In this document: in pieces, positions 20,388-31,319 of the stretch | How the letters are laid out: the number at the start of each line of letters is the position of its first letter | How positions within the stretch are numbered: position 1 is the first letter of the stretch | Assembly: GCA_963556695.1 (NCBI GenBank) | Contig: CAUWAG010000003.1 | Span: 6,944,001 to 7,008,000 of the forward strand | Direction of reading: 5' to 3' | From: Anthostomella pinea | Lineage: Eukaryota; Ascomycota; Sordariomycetes; Xylariales; Xylariaceae | Length of the DNA: 64,000 nt | The notes under the pieces: generated by a model | The model's database searches: none | What the model was told of the DNA's origin: nothing | Seen by the model: the letters and a program-made list of their open reading frames with translations, nothing else | Position numbers and translations under genes: made by a program

Positions 20388-23300
20388 CAAGCTGTCCTAG
20401 GCGAGTACTTAGGCAGCAGCCGGTTTTTCCCCAGCCTCTTACAAAAGAAAATATGTTGTGGTGTTTTCTTCTCACCACAGTTGTAGTGATCATTCGAGTC
20501 TGTATGCCCAAAGCGTTCATAATGTCTGGCAAAGTCGCCATGTCCAGATCTGGCTGCTAGAAGTCTGTGTAAAGTACTCTTCTTAAAAGATATAAGGTCT
20601 CTTTCAGTTACTATATGTGAATATACTTCTTGATATCTAGGTTCTGATTGGTCTTTCTACCATTAGTTGAACTCTTTCCTGTCCTTTCTTTTGAGATTTT
20701 TTTTGACCCAAGAGATTATAGGAAGGTTTATTATGTCTGTTTCTAGCATGGCACCCTCTTTTGTTAGTGTGTCGGCAGCTTCGTTGCCATCAATATTTCT
20801 GTGTCCAGGAATCCACTTGACGGTCACTCCAGGAGTGTGTGCCGTGACAAGTTCTTAGAATCGTAGAAAAATGTTCTGTGATGTCTCGGGTGGAGTCCTA
20901 TTGAGCCCATCTATCATTGCTGTATTGTCCAGGCAGACATATAACTGTTTTCCATGTCCAATTATCCTGGCTGTTGCAAGACCTTAGAGAGCACCATGGA
21001 CTTTAGCATCTATTATTTCTGCTTGAAAAAGTCTGTCCTTTCTCTGGTATACTTCTTGTGTAGTGCCGCCTTTCCTGATGGTATAACCCCATCCAGTGCG
21101 GGTTGTGCCTTGGTTGTCTAATTGTGATCCATCTGAATAGATAACAAGGTCAGTGTTCATGTTTCTCTCCTGTAGCTATTGCATGAAGGGCTCTATTTCT
21201 TTGTCTTTGTCTTTACAGATTGGGGGCTTTTTTTATGATGGCCTGGTAAGTGTTGGTCTCTGGAAGTCAGGGACTAATTGGAAGCTCCTTTGTAGCCTTG
21301 TTGGATTCTTGCAAGCTTGTACTTGGAGCCTGTCAACAAAAGGGTGTCTCTGGTTTATTCGTCCTAGTCAGAGGCCGTGACGTTGTCTTATTGACTTTAC
21401 AAGAACTCCTGCTGGGGGAATCTGCGATTCAAAGTATAAGATATGTCCAGGGTGTGTTTTCTAGACTGGCAAGATAGCCCTGATCGCCGTTCGTAATACG
21501 GCATCTATTGTTCCAAGAAGCCCCTTAATGCGACATGCTGATGTCCCACCTAAGCTCCCAACTTTCTTGATTCCTGGGTACCAGGCCTCCAGGCTGTGTG
21601 TAAGAATAGGAATAACACAAGCTTTCACGGCCCTCCTGGTTGACTTTACTGGGAGTCTTTTGACTGTGTTGCATAGTCCTCAAAAGTGATTTGCTACCCT
21701 ACTAGCTTTCTTGGCCCAGTGAGAAACATGATCTTTGAAGTTTAGTTTTTTATCCAGAAGGACACCTAGCCATCGCATGGAATGCTTAGCTGTTTTGTTC
21801 ATTGTCCCGTGGCAGATGGGAGGATGTCTGAGTTCTTTTTCCGCAAGAAGTACATAATCTCGGTTTTGTCAGGGTCAAATTTGATAGCATTGTTATGTCC
21901 TTATTAACTGAGCAAATAAAGATTTTCAGAAGCCTCTTTAGCTGTTTCTTTAAGGTTCTTTCTAATGCAGAGAGTCGTTAGGTTGTCTGCATATCCAAAG
22001 TGTCTTCTTTTCATGCCAAGTCAGGCACAGATTGGCTTGGTATGCAGCATATAAAGAATAGGAGAGGTTGGTGAGCCTTGTGGTAGCCCGCAAGTGAGAG
22101 CTTTTATATCAGTCATAATACCTTCAAACTGAACCCTTGCGGACCGCTCGGACATAAATGACTGGACCCATCTTATAAGAAAGCCTGGCCAGCCCTGTTC
22201 TCTCATGCGAACCACCAGCCATCCCATTAGGGCAGCATCAAAGGCCCCTTTCACATCTGACGTGGCTACCGTTGCAACGAGGCCTTGGTCGAGGGCCTGC
22301 TCAATATCGTGTATGAGTGCAGCTACCAGGTCAGTGGCAGAGCGCTTTAATAGAGCTCCAGAATATTATAGAGCTAGAATTCCAAGTTTAATAATAAACC
22401 AGGTAATTCTTTTTGTGATGAGTCGTTCTAGGCCTTTGCGAAGACATGACAGTAGCAATATTGGTCTGTAGGCCCTGGAATTAGAGTAGTCTTTCTTTCC
22501 TGGTTTTGGGATCATTATTACCTCAGCTACTTTGAATGGTTTAGGGTGGTGTCTAATCTGTAGGCAGGTCTAGAAAAGGGCTCTGATATGTTCCCTAATA
22601 AATGGCCAGCAAGCTTTTAGAATCCGTACTGTGAGGGTATCTATTCCCGGGGAGTTGCTCTTGGTCCCTAAAGTGCACCTTTCAGCCTCTTCCAGTCCGA
22701 CATAGTATTCAAGGGGGATGTATGGCTTGGGTTGTATGATCTGAGCGGACCAGGGGTCGATAATATCATTATCTGAGGTACTTCGTTCAAGCATAGCTGA
22801 GCGTAGTGTATTTGCCTTGCTCTCTTGTGACTCAAATATTTGGTCTCCTATGATGATTAAAGGGGAACGTAATCCTGCTGATAGCTTGTGCCAAGAAACG
22901 ATTCTGTATAGGTCCTTTGGCTCAGTTGCTGAATCAATTAGAGTCTGTCAGTACTCTTTCCTAGCTTTCTGAATCACGCGATAAAATTCCTGTCGGGCTG
23001 AATTCCGCCCTTCTTGGCTTGTAGTCTGTTTAGAAAGGGCCCTGTATGTCTGAACAGCTGCTTTGTAGTCATCATTCCACCAAGCAGTGGGCCTAGATTG
23101 ACGGGGCTTCTTGCCTACTATCCTGATACAGCCTTGGATCATGTTGATCAAGCTTTGTATAAAGGCATCTACCTGACCAGGGGATACACCCAGCCAGGGG
23201 AGTTCATGAATCCTGGTTTAGACATTATCTGCCAGCTCTTGTAGTTTATTGTCCGGTACTATCCAATGATTGGCCTTAGGGATTCGGTCCAGATCTCCCT

Positions 23301-23950
23301 GAATTAGAATGACTATTCGTAATGTCTCATGATCTGAGGTGCACTGAAGTGCATCATTGACTGAGGCTTCAGCCATGGGCACATCTGAGAACACCAGATC
23401 TAGTACATTTCTGTCATCATGTGTTGGGACATCTGGTTCAGAAATCAGATCCAGTCCGTGGTCTGCCATAGTCTGTGCAAATATAATACCACCATGATAT
23501 CCTGGATTGCTCGAGTCCTAGGATGTATCGCCAGCATTAAAATCTCCAGCTATAACGCAGCCAAAAGGTGGAGTCCATACTTCCAGAATGTCATCCACTT
23601 CCTGTGGGTTGTCACATGGCCGGTAGACACTGGCAAATGTAATGCCTTGTACCTTGACCCAGGTGATGTCTTGTGTAGCATAGGGCCGAAATTGATCCGC
23701 TTAAAGGTGTTTTCTCATATAAATGAGAGATCTGGGTCGTGTACTGTCGCTGTCCTAGGAATCCACTGGGGAGTATATATCGTAATTGGGATGTGTCTTT
23801 ACTCCCATTCTCCTGCCTGGTGGTATGCCAACCCAGGGCTCTTGCATCAGAATGATGTCTGCTTGTTCTCCTTTGTAGTCAGCCAGGTTGATGGCAAAGG
23901 TTCGCAGGGTGCTCACGAAATGCTCGTGAGAACCGTGCCTTAGACACACA
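20126..23950 (-). mobile_element. degenerate LINE (non-LTR retrotransposon): endonuclease, reverse transcriptase, RNase H
   Basis: Translated minus-strand pieces appear in the order of a fungal LINE ORF2. An endonuclease start (AINLADYKGEQADIILMQEP, near 23860) and SDHETLRIVI (near 23330) come first. Then follow the RT fingers (SPGIDTLTVRILKACW, 22620), the RT palm (SDVKGAFDAALMGW and CGLPQGSPTSPILYML, 22050-22260), the catalytic box at 21975-21990, and an RNase H segment (VKWIPGHRNIDGNEAADTL, about 20780-20825). Many stops and frame changes interrupt it. The RT box reads GYADNL, with Asn for the second catalytic Asp. At least two stops (HIRALF-stop-TCLQIRHH at 22570 and the codon near 20855) fit CAG/CAA-to-TAG/TAA change as in RIP. 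ORF1 was not found, so the 5' end is uncertain. The 3' 262 bp are repeated inverted at 19714. Confidence 0.88.
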
Positions 23951-24083
23951 CTGACCCAGCCAATGAATGGAAAGGTCTTTTCTCGGGCGAAAATGAGATT
24001 CCTGCACACACACTCTTATTCTCATCCCTTCGCAATCCAACCCAGGCCCCCGGTGGGAGCCCAGACTCAAGTTTCAACCGAAC

Positions 24084-24398
24084 ATGAACAAAAAGGACCG
24101 CCGAAGACAACTGAACTCGTCCCGCAGGGCCTTGATATCTGCCACACTCCCATACATTGGCACATGGTATGCCAACAACCACTACTCCCTAGACGGATCC
24201 ACGCCCGCCAGTGATATCCCCCGCATACTATCCTACGAACGTAGCATCATCTGGTGCTGTGGCTGCGGCCGTCCTCACGACCCTAAAGAGTGCGTAGCTC
24301 CTGTGGACCTCGAAAAGGGATACGTTTCTCAACGTGCGATCTGTGGTGCCTATCACCTGATTGACGACTACCGGTGGAAAATGGCAGTTAACGGGTAA
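24084..24398 (+). CDS. possible small cysteine-motif protein, unknown
   Basis: A 104-residue frame starts MNKKDRRRQLNSSRRALI and contains WCCGCGRPHDPKEC, which could bind a metal, near residues 72-85. The amino-acid composition looks protein-like and the start lies just beyond the 5' remains of the LINE. No intron or homologous family is recognised by eye. It may be a real small gene, part of the element's 5' region, or chance. Confidence 0.35.
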   Translation: MNKKDRRRQLNSSRRALISATLPYIGTWYANNHYSLDGSTPASDIPRILSYERSIIWCCGCGRPHDPKECVAPVDLEKGYVSQRAICGAYHLIDDYRWKMAVNG

Positions 24399-24849
24399 GC
24401 CGTGGAGTACGAAAGAAGGGAATTACTGGTCCTATATTGTATGATCAGACGGCACACCTACACATGAGCATAAATCGCACGCATTAAACGCGATCGGCAT
24501 GGAATAAACTGGCCTCGTTGGCGCGTTGACTCTTCCATAGTTCCATAGTCGCACATCATAAGTTAGGCTGACTGGCGCCTCTCATGTACTACATTTAAAG
24601 GTAGACTTGCGGACGCGCATTGGGCGCACGAAGACGGAGGAGTCCATGCAGACACGAACGAACAGTCGGCATCGTGTGGACACCAGAGCGGGAAACCCTA
24701 CCTGGCTATGCGAACAATTCGAGCGGAAAGAAGCCCGCGACGCGTTAAAGCCGCGATACACGCAGGCTTATATGGATTTACTGATTTCACGACATTAATG
24801 ACCCTTCGGATCCGAAGACATCAGAGTATGATACGCCAGTCCCGCCGCC

Positions 24850-25056
24850 ATGTGCGAGATCACCCTCTGCGTGTGCCCAAAGCACCACACCTTCCGGGCG
24901 TACAAGATCACGCGCTGCAACGACGTCGTCCGAGCTAGCGGCCTTGCCAAAAACGCCCGCATCGTTATCGTCAACGCCCTGCCGGCCCTGCAGGCCGAAT
25001 ATGGCTGCCGGTCGAGTCATGTGTGTCAGGTGTCTTATGTACTTACTTTAGTATAG
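24850..25056 (+). CDS. weak small ORF, Cys-containing, unknown
   Basis: The frame begins MCEITLCVCPKHHTFRAYKI and has six cysteines in 68 residues, including CVC and a later CRSSHVC. Composition is more protein-like than most neighbouring frames. No family is recognised and there may be a missing exon at the 3' end. This is a tentative call. Confidence 0.25.
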   Translation: MCEITLCVCPKHHTFRAYKITRCNDVVRASGLAKNARIVIVNALPALQAEYGCRSSHVCQVSYVLTLV

Positions 25057-25204
25057 GTCGAAATGGCTTGGCAGGATGATTATTTCGCGCGGCACCCTAC
25101 CAGAATAGGGGCGATGTACATACACACCTTATAACTTCGTCTCAGTCCGCGTACCTCGGGTATTCCCCCGAGTCAGTACATGTAATGAGCCGTGAAATAA
25201 ATAC

Positions 25205-25258
25205 AGTGCTATAAGCATATAGCCTTCGAAAGCCGTTCCTCGTTCTTATTCCAGAGTG
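25205..25258 (-). repeat. dispersed hairpin repeat, copy 3
   Basis: On the minus strand it reads CACTCTGGAATAAGAACG at one end and TGCTTATAGCACT at the other. It shares CACTCTGGAATAAG with copy 1 at 8397-8410. Confidence 0.55.
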
Positions 25259-25791
25259 ATCTTCCCACAGTTAAAAATACCCCTATCTAGGACATTGGTT
25301 AGGTTTGGGTTGCATGGAGACTTCCAGGGGGTCCAGTACATGGAAGAGCGAGCTGTCTACCCAAGTAACGAGCCCATAATGGCGTAAAACATGAAGGTCA
25401 TCACCGATTGAGCACAGCGCACCTTGAGACGCCGTGAGCTGGGCCACGTATAACTCCACCCCAGTGCCTATGGTGTGAGCGGCATTTCCTACTGCTTAGT
25501 GGTGATCTGTGAACGCAACAATAAGTTACTATAAAACCACAAGCAATCCTCAACTTCAGTCAAGATGTAGACCAATCTGGGAAGCACACTGTTGCTTGAG
25601 AATATATGGCGCCTGTCTATGCACACCAGCCCAGTCTTTATATGACCTTTAAATCTAGAATCCTCGTGGTGGCCACATTTTATCCAACATGGTCAGCGAC
25701 CCCGAATGCATATCATGCGCCGTACCAATGCCTTCCGGAACTCCTGGCTTGCAAACCCCATGATGATAAGCACTGTAAAACATCGTAAGTC

Positions 25792-27959
25792 CTAACCCAT
25801 ACCTTCAAGCTCCTGTTTGCTCCTCGTGCTGACGAATGCATGGTTGAGGAAATGCAACCATGTCTTCCGGCCCTTGCCATGCTTCTTCTTCTTCTTCTTG
25901 TGGCCTTTATGTTTCTTCTTTCTTTCGACCTCGAGCTCACTGTCCAACTCATCGTCGTCGTCGTTGTGTTCGAGGCCGTCCTCGCCTTCTTCAGATTCCG
26001 AGTCTTCGAGCGCATCTGCCGACTCAAGCTCTTGCTCGGACGCTTCTTTATTAGACTCGGGATCATCTTTTACTAGGGCTTTCGACTTGGCAGAAGCTTT
26101 CCCTATCCGATGAGCTAGGTCCACGAAGCTCTTGACTGTTAAGTCTTTGAGCTTGTAAATCTTGTCGTCGAACGTGCTGTACTCGACTTCGAAGGCGAAT
26201 TTCTTCGGCTGCGGCTTCTTGTGCTTGGGAGTCTTGTCCTTGTGTTTTCCAGGGTTCCAGCCTGACAATGACATCTCATCATTCTCCATGCTTTCGGTGG
26301 TGATGTCGTTGTTGATGTAGGTCAGATTCGCATAGTATTGTGTGAAGCCCGTGAAAGTCAAAGGTTGGGGCGCATAGGCCGGACCTGGTGGAGCCCCTTT
26401 CTCTGGGGCGTTGGGAATAGGCAGATTGGGGTGTTTTGGTTTCTTCCCCTTCTTCTTCTTCCTCTTGCCAATCTCGAAGCTAGGCTCCTGTCGTAACTCC
26501 AATTCATGAAGCTCTGGTTCGGGAGCAGGACGATTCGAAAGGGCGTCCAGGGCTCTCATAGTGTCAACCCATGATGGAGCATCTTCCAAGCCAGTGATGT
26601 TGTACTCTATAACCCGGAGAGTGGGAAAATAGTTCGGGACAATACTGGGGCTGATGAGGGTCAACTGATAGCGCTCAGCCCAGGGCCCGCCGAGCTTCTT
26701 CTTCCCCTTCTTCCCCTTCTTCTTCTTGTGTTTCTTCTTACCGGCCTCTTCCACGTCTTGCTCCAAAATGGTGGGATCGGGCAGTCTAGCCCAGTCATCT
26801 CGTAGCTCCTTGAGGTAGTCAGTGCTCGACTGTATGGAGATGTCATCGTCCATAGTTTCGCGACTAACGACGTTCTTTTTGCGAAGCCCTTCCACGATTG
26901 CGAGATCAATTTCTTTGGTGTCTTGGAGCAGGAAGTGGTCAATGTTCATATGGCCATACAAGGAACCGACGACCACATCCCGAAACTTCTCCAGCCAAAG
27001 GGTATATTTCTGCCAACACGTCTCGTCCCACAATTGTTTGGCAGATGTTCGAGCTGGGGGAACATGCCCCATCAGAATCGCTTTCATACCACGGGTCCGC
27101 ATGGATTGGAGTTGAACGCGTAACCATTCGAAATGTTTGTACCCAGGCTCGGAGGGGTGCACGCAGTCATCGATACCGGCATTGCGATCAAAGAAGTACA
27201 TGGTATTGAGACTGAACACGGCGAGTTTGCCCGGAATGACTTCTGTATAAAACCACCCTCCGAACTCGAACGAGTGACGCTGTGCCTCGGGGATGAAGCT
27301 TCTCCAGATATCGGTATAGGTTTTGAGGATGTCGTTGGGCCCCGGCATCAGAATATTGTGTGGATATATGTCATTGTTTCCAAAAGTCGGGACAACAGGA
27401 ACCACCAAGCCCTTCTCGTCGGAGAAGGTATCCTGGAATGCATCAGCGGTTCTGCGGTTCATGGCCAGAATATCCTTGTTGTGGCGGGGTATTTCTTCAT
27501 CGCTGTCGTGGCGGGCTGAATCGCCAGTCCAGACGACAAAGTCAATCGAGTCTATGAGGTTGGCGCTTATCCAATCCAAGGTCGCATTGACAAGAGCCAG
27601 GGGAGAATCGCAATCCGACGTTTCGGCACCATATGCGCCAGCAGGGCCACGGCCTCGGTGGCATGCCGTGTCCGCTTCGGTCGACGTGTGGGCTTTGTAG
27701 TATTCGTCGGGGTGCAGATCTACGCAAGGTACGGAACGTTATCAGTACTATGCTTCCTCCAGAGAGGTGTGGTGGTTGTACCTGTGATATGCAGGAACCT
27801 GCCGCGCAGCTTGCGTTGAGTGGCGGGCTGCTGCTGTCCACGGCTGCCAGCACCGCCAGCCTCAGCCTGCAGGGCGTATTGAGTTCCGGTAGCTGGAACA
27901 CTAAAGGCGACAGAGGCCAGCAGTGCCCATTGGAACAAGAAGTATTTGATGAGCGCCAT
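25792..27959 (-). CDS. PPN1: endopolyphosphatase (vacuolar metallophosphatase)
   Basis: Two exons, 27959-27782 and 27719-25792, encode 701 residues, close to yeast Ppn1. The N-terminus MALIKYFLFQWALLASVAFS is a signal anchor. After splicing, LRGRFLHITDLHPDEYY gives the DxH metal motif. FVVWTGDSARHD, VPTFGNNDIYPHN, LMGHVPPARTS and YGHMNIDHF supply the remaining metallophosphoesterase ligands. Ppn1-type enzymes cut long inorganic polyphosphate chains inside the vacuole after proteolytic maturation. Three lysine-dense blocks stand out at about residues 378-392, 475-490 and 655-675. The last follows a Glu/Asp/Ser-rich stretch (about 610-650), forming an acidic-Ser then poly-Lys tail. The intron (62 nt) splits the Asp of HITDLH. 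The gene is convergent with a repeat-rich spacer and has no partner gene beside it. Confidence 0.93.
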
Positions 27960-29460
27960 GTTCGACAGCCGGCGTTGCTCATTAAAGAGCTAGGTCTCGA
28001 TGGAATATTTCAGGGCATCGTTGCTCAAAAATGTTAAATAAAGAAAGGTATTCTCAGAAGGAAGGCACCGAGACGAATCTGACCACCGCTGTGTTGTCCT
28101 AGACTCCTAGCTGGATTCCGTTATTCACACGTTTTTGCTGGTAAGACGGAGCTGAAAAACGTGGTAAATGATCGTCGAGCAAAGGCACGGGCCGGTAGGG
28201 GGCCAGCGAACGCCAAAACCACTGCCAGGCATCCAGAGGGGCTGAAAAGTGGCTCAAAAACAAATAATAGCAGCAATAAAAGACGAACGGGGTCTCGTAC
28301 TAGACCATGGCTTTGACGGATCGACAACGAGGAAACAGAAAGCCCACCTACCAAAGAAAGCCGGCGTCGTGACGAAAATGCCCAAGGAGAACGGGAAGAG
28401 GAGACTGATGGTAGATGTATTCCTGGATACATGTAGTCCTCCAAGATTTGGTTGAAGACTGTCACCATACCTACCACTGGGTATCTCAAGGTTGAAGATG
28501 GCAGCGAATCACGACTGCGGATTACCCACGTGTAGGAGCTAAACGAGGAGAATGCATCTTGTGATGATGAGCAGGTGAGATTGGGTAGCACCCTCGACCT
28601 ACATGTGCCCTGAGAGGTAGAGTCAGTAGACACACCGAGACACCGAGACACCATGACACGGGACCGGTGTTGCTCTTTTTGGTGGTGACGGGGACGTATT
28701 CGCATTCGTCGACTTCAATGTCATGGTCGTCAGGCACATGCACAGATGATCCACAGCCTGCCGTGCCGTGCTTGCCGTGCCGTGCTTGCCGTGCCTGCCT
28801 AGAACATCTAAGCGAGGCAGGTGACTCTCGTGCCCAATGAGGGAAGAGCCTGCGTGACTGGTACTTGCCGCGATAGGCGTTGTTGTCGCATTCCAAGTTG
28901 GGTGGTACTTATGCATCTGCAGGCAGGACCCTTCAAATGCCGTCGCAGGCACCTGAAAAGTTACGGGTAGGGTGATGTCATAAGCTTAGGCAGTCGATTC
29001 CCTCAGCAAGAGCGGCCAGCGAACCGAGCTTTACCCGACCGAGGAAAAAATATTCCAGTACTTTTTGTACCGTCGCGAACTGCCGCGTCTTTCTCTTCCT
29101 TTGATCTTTACATTCGACGCACTACTGATTCTCAATCTCAACGGATTGCTCAAAAGACCAGCTCTTCTACTGTCTTCAAGATTGGATCTAGTGCAAGATC
29201 AACCAAGCCGTTCGTTTGAGGGAACTCAGTCTCTGTAAATATTGATCTTCCCATGGTAAAATCTCGGCCACAACCCAACATTCCAGTCGTCGCGCTCTGT
29301 ACGCGGTGGCGTCGGGCTCTGATGATACGCGCGTTATTGGTTTGACTGTCTGTCAATGCGCGCCGCTCCGGAATGCTGTAGATGCCCATTCTTGCGGGCG
29401 ATTATTGATGGTTGGGGTCTAAATCTTACAGTTGGTGATGCCCTCATCGTAGTACAACAA

Positions 29461-29674
29461 GCCCTCATAAGTCTCCGTATACCACCTGTCTAGCAAACGT
29501 TTGAGCGGTGCATTCATCGATTCGAAATAAGCACCATGGGATAAGCATTGGAAAGGGGGTATCAAACCGAAGCTGTTTATTCCTGTCTGCTGATTACCGG
29601 ATTCCCAAATCTCCATTTGATGTGTGATTTGGGATCCTCCCAACATGGTGCGTACGGAGACTTATGAGTGCTGA
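29461..29674. mobile_element. MITE-like element with imperfect terminal inverted repeats
   Basis: The left end reads GCCCTCATAAGTCTCCGTA and the right end is its near-perfect complement, TACGGAGACTTATGAGTGC (29652-29670). The element is about 214 bp and non-coding. The same terminus occurs at 43541 and, as a half copy, near 39316. It encloses a hairpin-repeat motif at 29526-29584. Confidence 0.65.
29526..29584 (+). repeat. hairpin-repeat motif inside the MITE-like element
   Basis: AATAAGCACCATGGGATAAGC at the left and GTTTATTCCTG at the right resemble the dispersed hairpin repeat at 8391 and 55140. It is diverged and lies wholly inside the element at 29461-29674. Confidence 0.45.
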
Positions 29675-30034
29675 GTGTGACTAGTAGCGCCCTTGTCGCA
29701 ACGACTCGTGATACTCTGGCAAAATAAAACTTAGTACTTCAGTGGACTTCGCGAATTAAGTGACGTACAGATCAACATGCTGATTGTTTCGTAAGACCTT
29801 CCATGGAGGCAAGTCGCCCATCAAAAGCTAAGGCGTTTCCGAGAAACTAATATATCACGGCGGCAACAGACCATAAGCACAACCCGCTTCATAGTCCCGA
29901 ACAGCTTCTTATAGGAATGGGACGTGTTCATTCCGAGGTGTTGATTCCAGACACGCAGATACCCTTCAATGCTATAATACACATGTATGGACACTTTGCT
30001 GGATGACTGACTGTACGTGTCTGCGTGACCAGCC

Positions 30035-30859
30035 CTATGCTCCGATGCGTGGATGCTTCGATGAGAGGTCTTCTTCATGCTCAAGCGGCCTCTCCTTGTT
30101 CAACTCCTTAAGCTCCAGCTCCCCTTCCGCAAGTCCATCGGCGAATCTGTAGGCTCTGTACTCTACATTCTGGTACTTTGGTCCATGAACAAGCCTCCGG
30201 AGGAAGCCGGAGTGGGTGACAACCACGACACATTTCTCAGGGCGCTCAAAGAGCCACCGCCGAACAACGGAAGCCCTGTTCTGAATAGCCTCCTCCGATG
30301 GCCCATACAATCCTGTCTTCTCAGGATATACCGGATCCACCTTCGAGAAGTCGAAGTCCGGCCAGTCTGCCTCGAGCTCGGACAGCGCGGCGCCAACGTC
30401 ACAGGGGTTGGCCGTGGTTTCCTGGACATTCGTCAGACTCTTCGAATGGGACTCCCGGGGCTCTGCCCTTGTTTTCACCCACCTGCCACTCAGCACGCAC
30501 TTCGACCGGGACGCCACGAGCTTGGAGCCAGGGGAGGCTGTGCTGGACTGTCTGTAGCGTTCGTGCCAACGGGCTCACAACGATCAAGCTCTCCTCTCGC
30601 GTGAAGGGGAACCTGGGCTCAAGCTCGGCCGCGAGGACTTTGCATTGCTCTATGCCCTTCACCGTCAACTTGGGGTCGAATATGCTCCAGTCGTGTGCCT
30701 ATGGTGTTAGGACCCCTTGCGTCTCAAACAGTTGAAAGCGGCGCAGAACTTATCGTCAACATCTGAAAACCTGTTAGCATGCGCCCGGTAGACGACTTAA
30801 ACGCGGTACTTGCTGTGTAGGCCTTCGGCATGGCGTATCAGTATGACCACGGGAGCCAT
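30035..30859 (-). CDS. phosphoglycerate mutase-like (histidine phosphatase) protein
   Basis: The start region (ATG at 30859) encodes MAPVVILIRHAEGLH, with the RHxxG phospho-His signature. The main exon upstream of 30483 contains LTVKGIEQCKVLAAELEPRF and SPLARTLQTVQHSLPWL. After the 61-nt intron 30482-30422 the last exon (30421-30035) has ETTANPCDVGAALSELE and VVVVTHSGFLRRLVHG, the second catalytic His. This is the fungal branch of the histidine phosphatase superfamily, and its substrate is unknown. The join between the first exon and LTVKGIEQC is uncertain. The best fit uses a GC-AG intron (GCAAGT donor at 30813) and a 13-nt microexon (30762-30750), giving GLHNVDD before FDPKLT, but it needs a GAG acceptor. 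An alternative skips the microexon. Length is about 240 residues. Confidence 0.78.
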
Positions 30860-31319
30860 CTCGAATGGAGTGATGCGGCGGCTGCCAATTTATCTAGGCG
30901 CGTATGGATCGGATTGGGTTGCACGGTCTATCGGAGGTGCTTTGGTACAATTCTTACGTCTCTGCATCATCCCAGAGTCTGAAGGATGTCGTCAAAGGCT
31001 TTCGTAGGTATTGATAGAATATAAAACACTGAGAATTCAAAAGGTAGGTGGATGTGGTGGATGGGACACAATCACAGTCACACAATGTCGTGTCCCCTTA
31101 CTATTATTCTTCTATCCGGATGACCTGCTACCGCACCAATGCAGTTAGCGCGGCTAAGCTCACCGTGACTCCACAATGGAAACAGCACCGCCGCCCGCCA
31201 CTTCCTCGTACCATAAACGTACATTCCGATCCTCAAGCCTTGTTATCAATCTACCACCCGAAAGCTCACCAGGCTCGCTGCTGAATGCCAGTCACCTCTC
31301 ATGTTTCCTGCCATCAGTC
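30860..31319. other. divergent promoter between PGM-like and STK19-like genes
   Basis: A 460-bp gap separates two divergent starts. An in-frame ATG for the plus-strand gene also occurs at 31176, so part of this stretch could be coding. No clear TATA box is seen. Confidence 0.45.

Larger units (their letters stand above)
24399..25791. other. intergenic region with a hairpin-repeat copy
   Basis: Apart from a weak 68-residue frame at 24850-25056 I see only spacer. A hairpin-repeat copy lies at 25205-25258. The final part includes the 3' region of the endopolyphosphatase gene. Confidence 0.4.
27960..30034. other. intergenic region with repeats
   Basis: No gene is supported. A tandem GTGCCGTGCTTGCC-type array lies at 28758-28800, and a small inverted-repeat element at 29461-29674. 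Frames of 109-194 residues on the minus strand around 28121-28952 show no family and overlap each other. Confidence 0.4.

Noticed and set aside
20126..23950. Intact reverse transcriptase gene
   Set aside because: There are many stops and frame changes, and the catalytic YADD box is altered.
28758..28800. GTGCCGTGCTTGCC repeats as a functional element
   Set aside because: This is a short imperfect tandem array in intergenic DNA, most simply explained by slippage.
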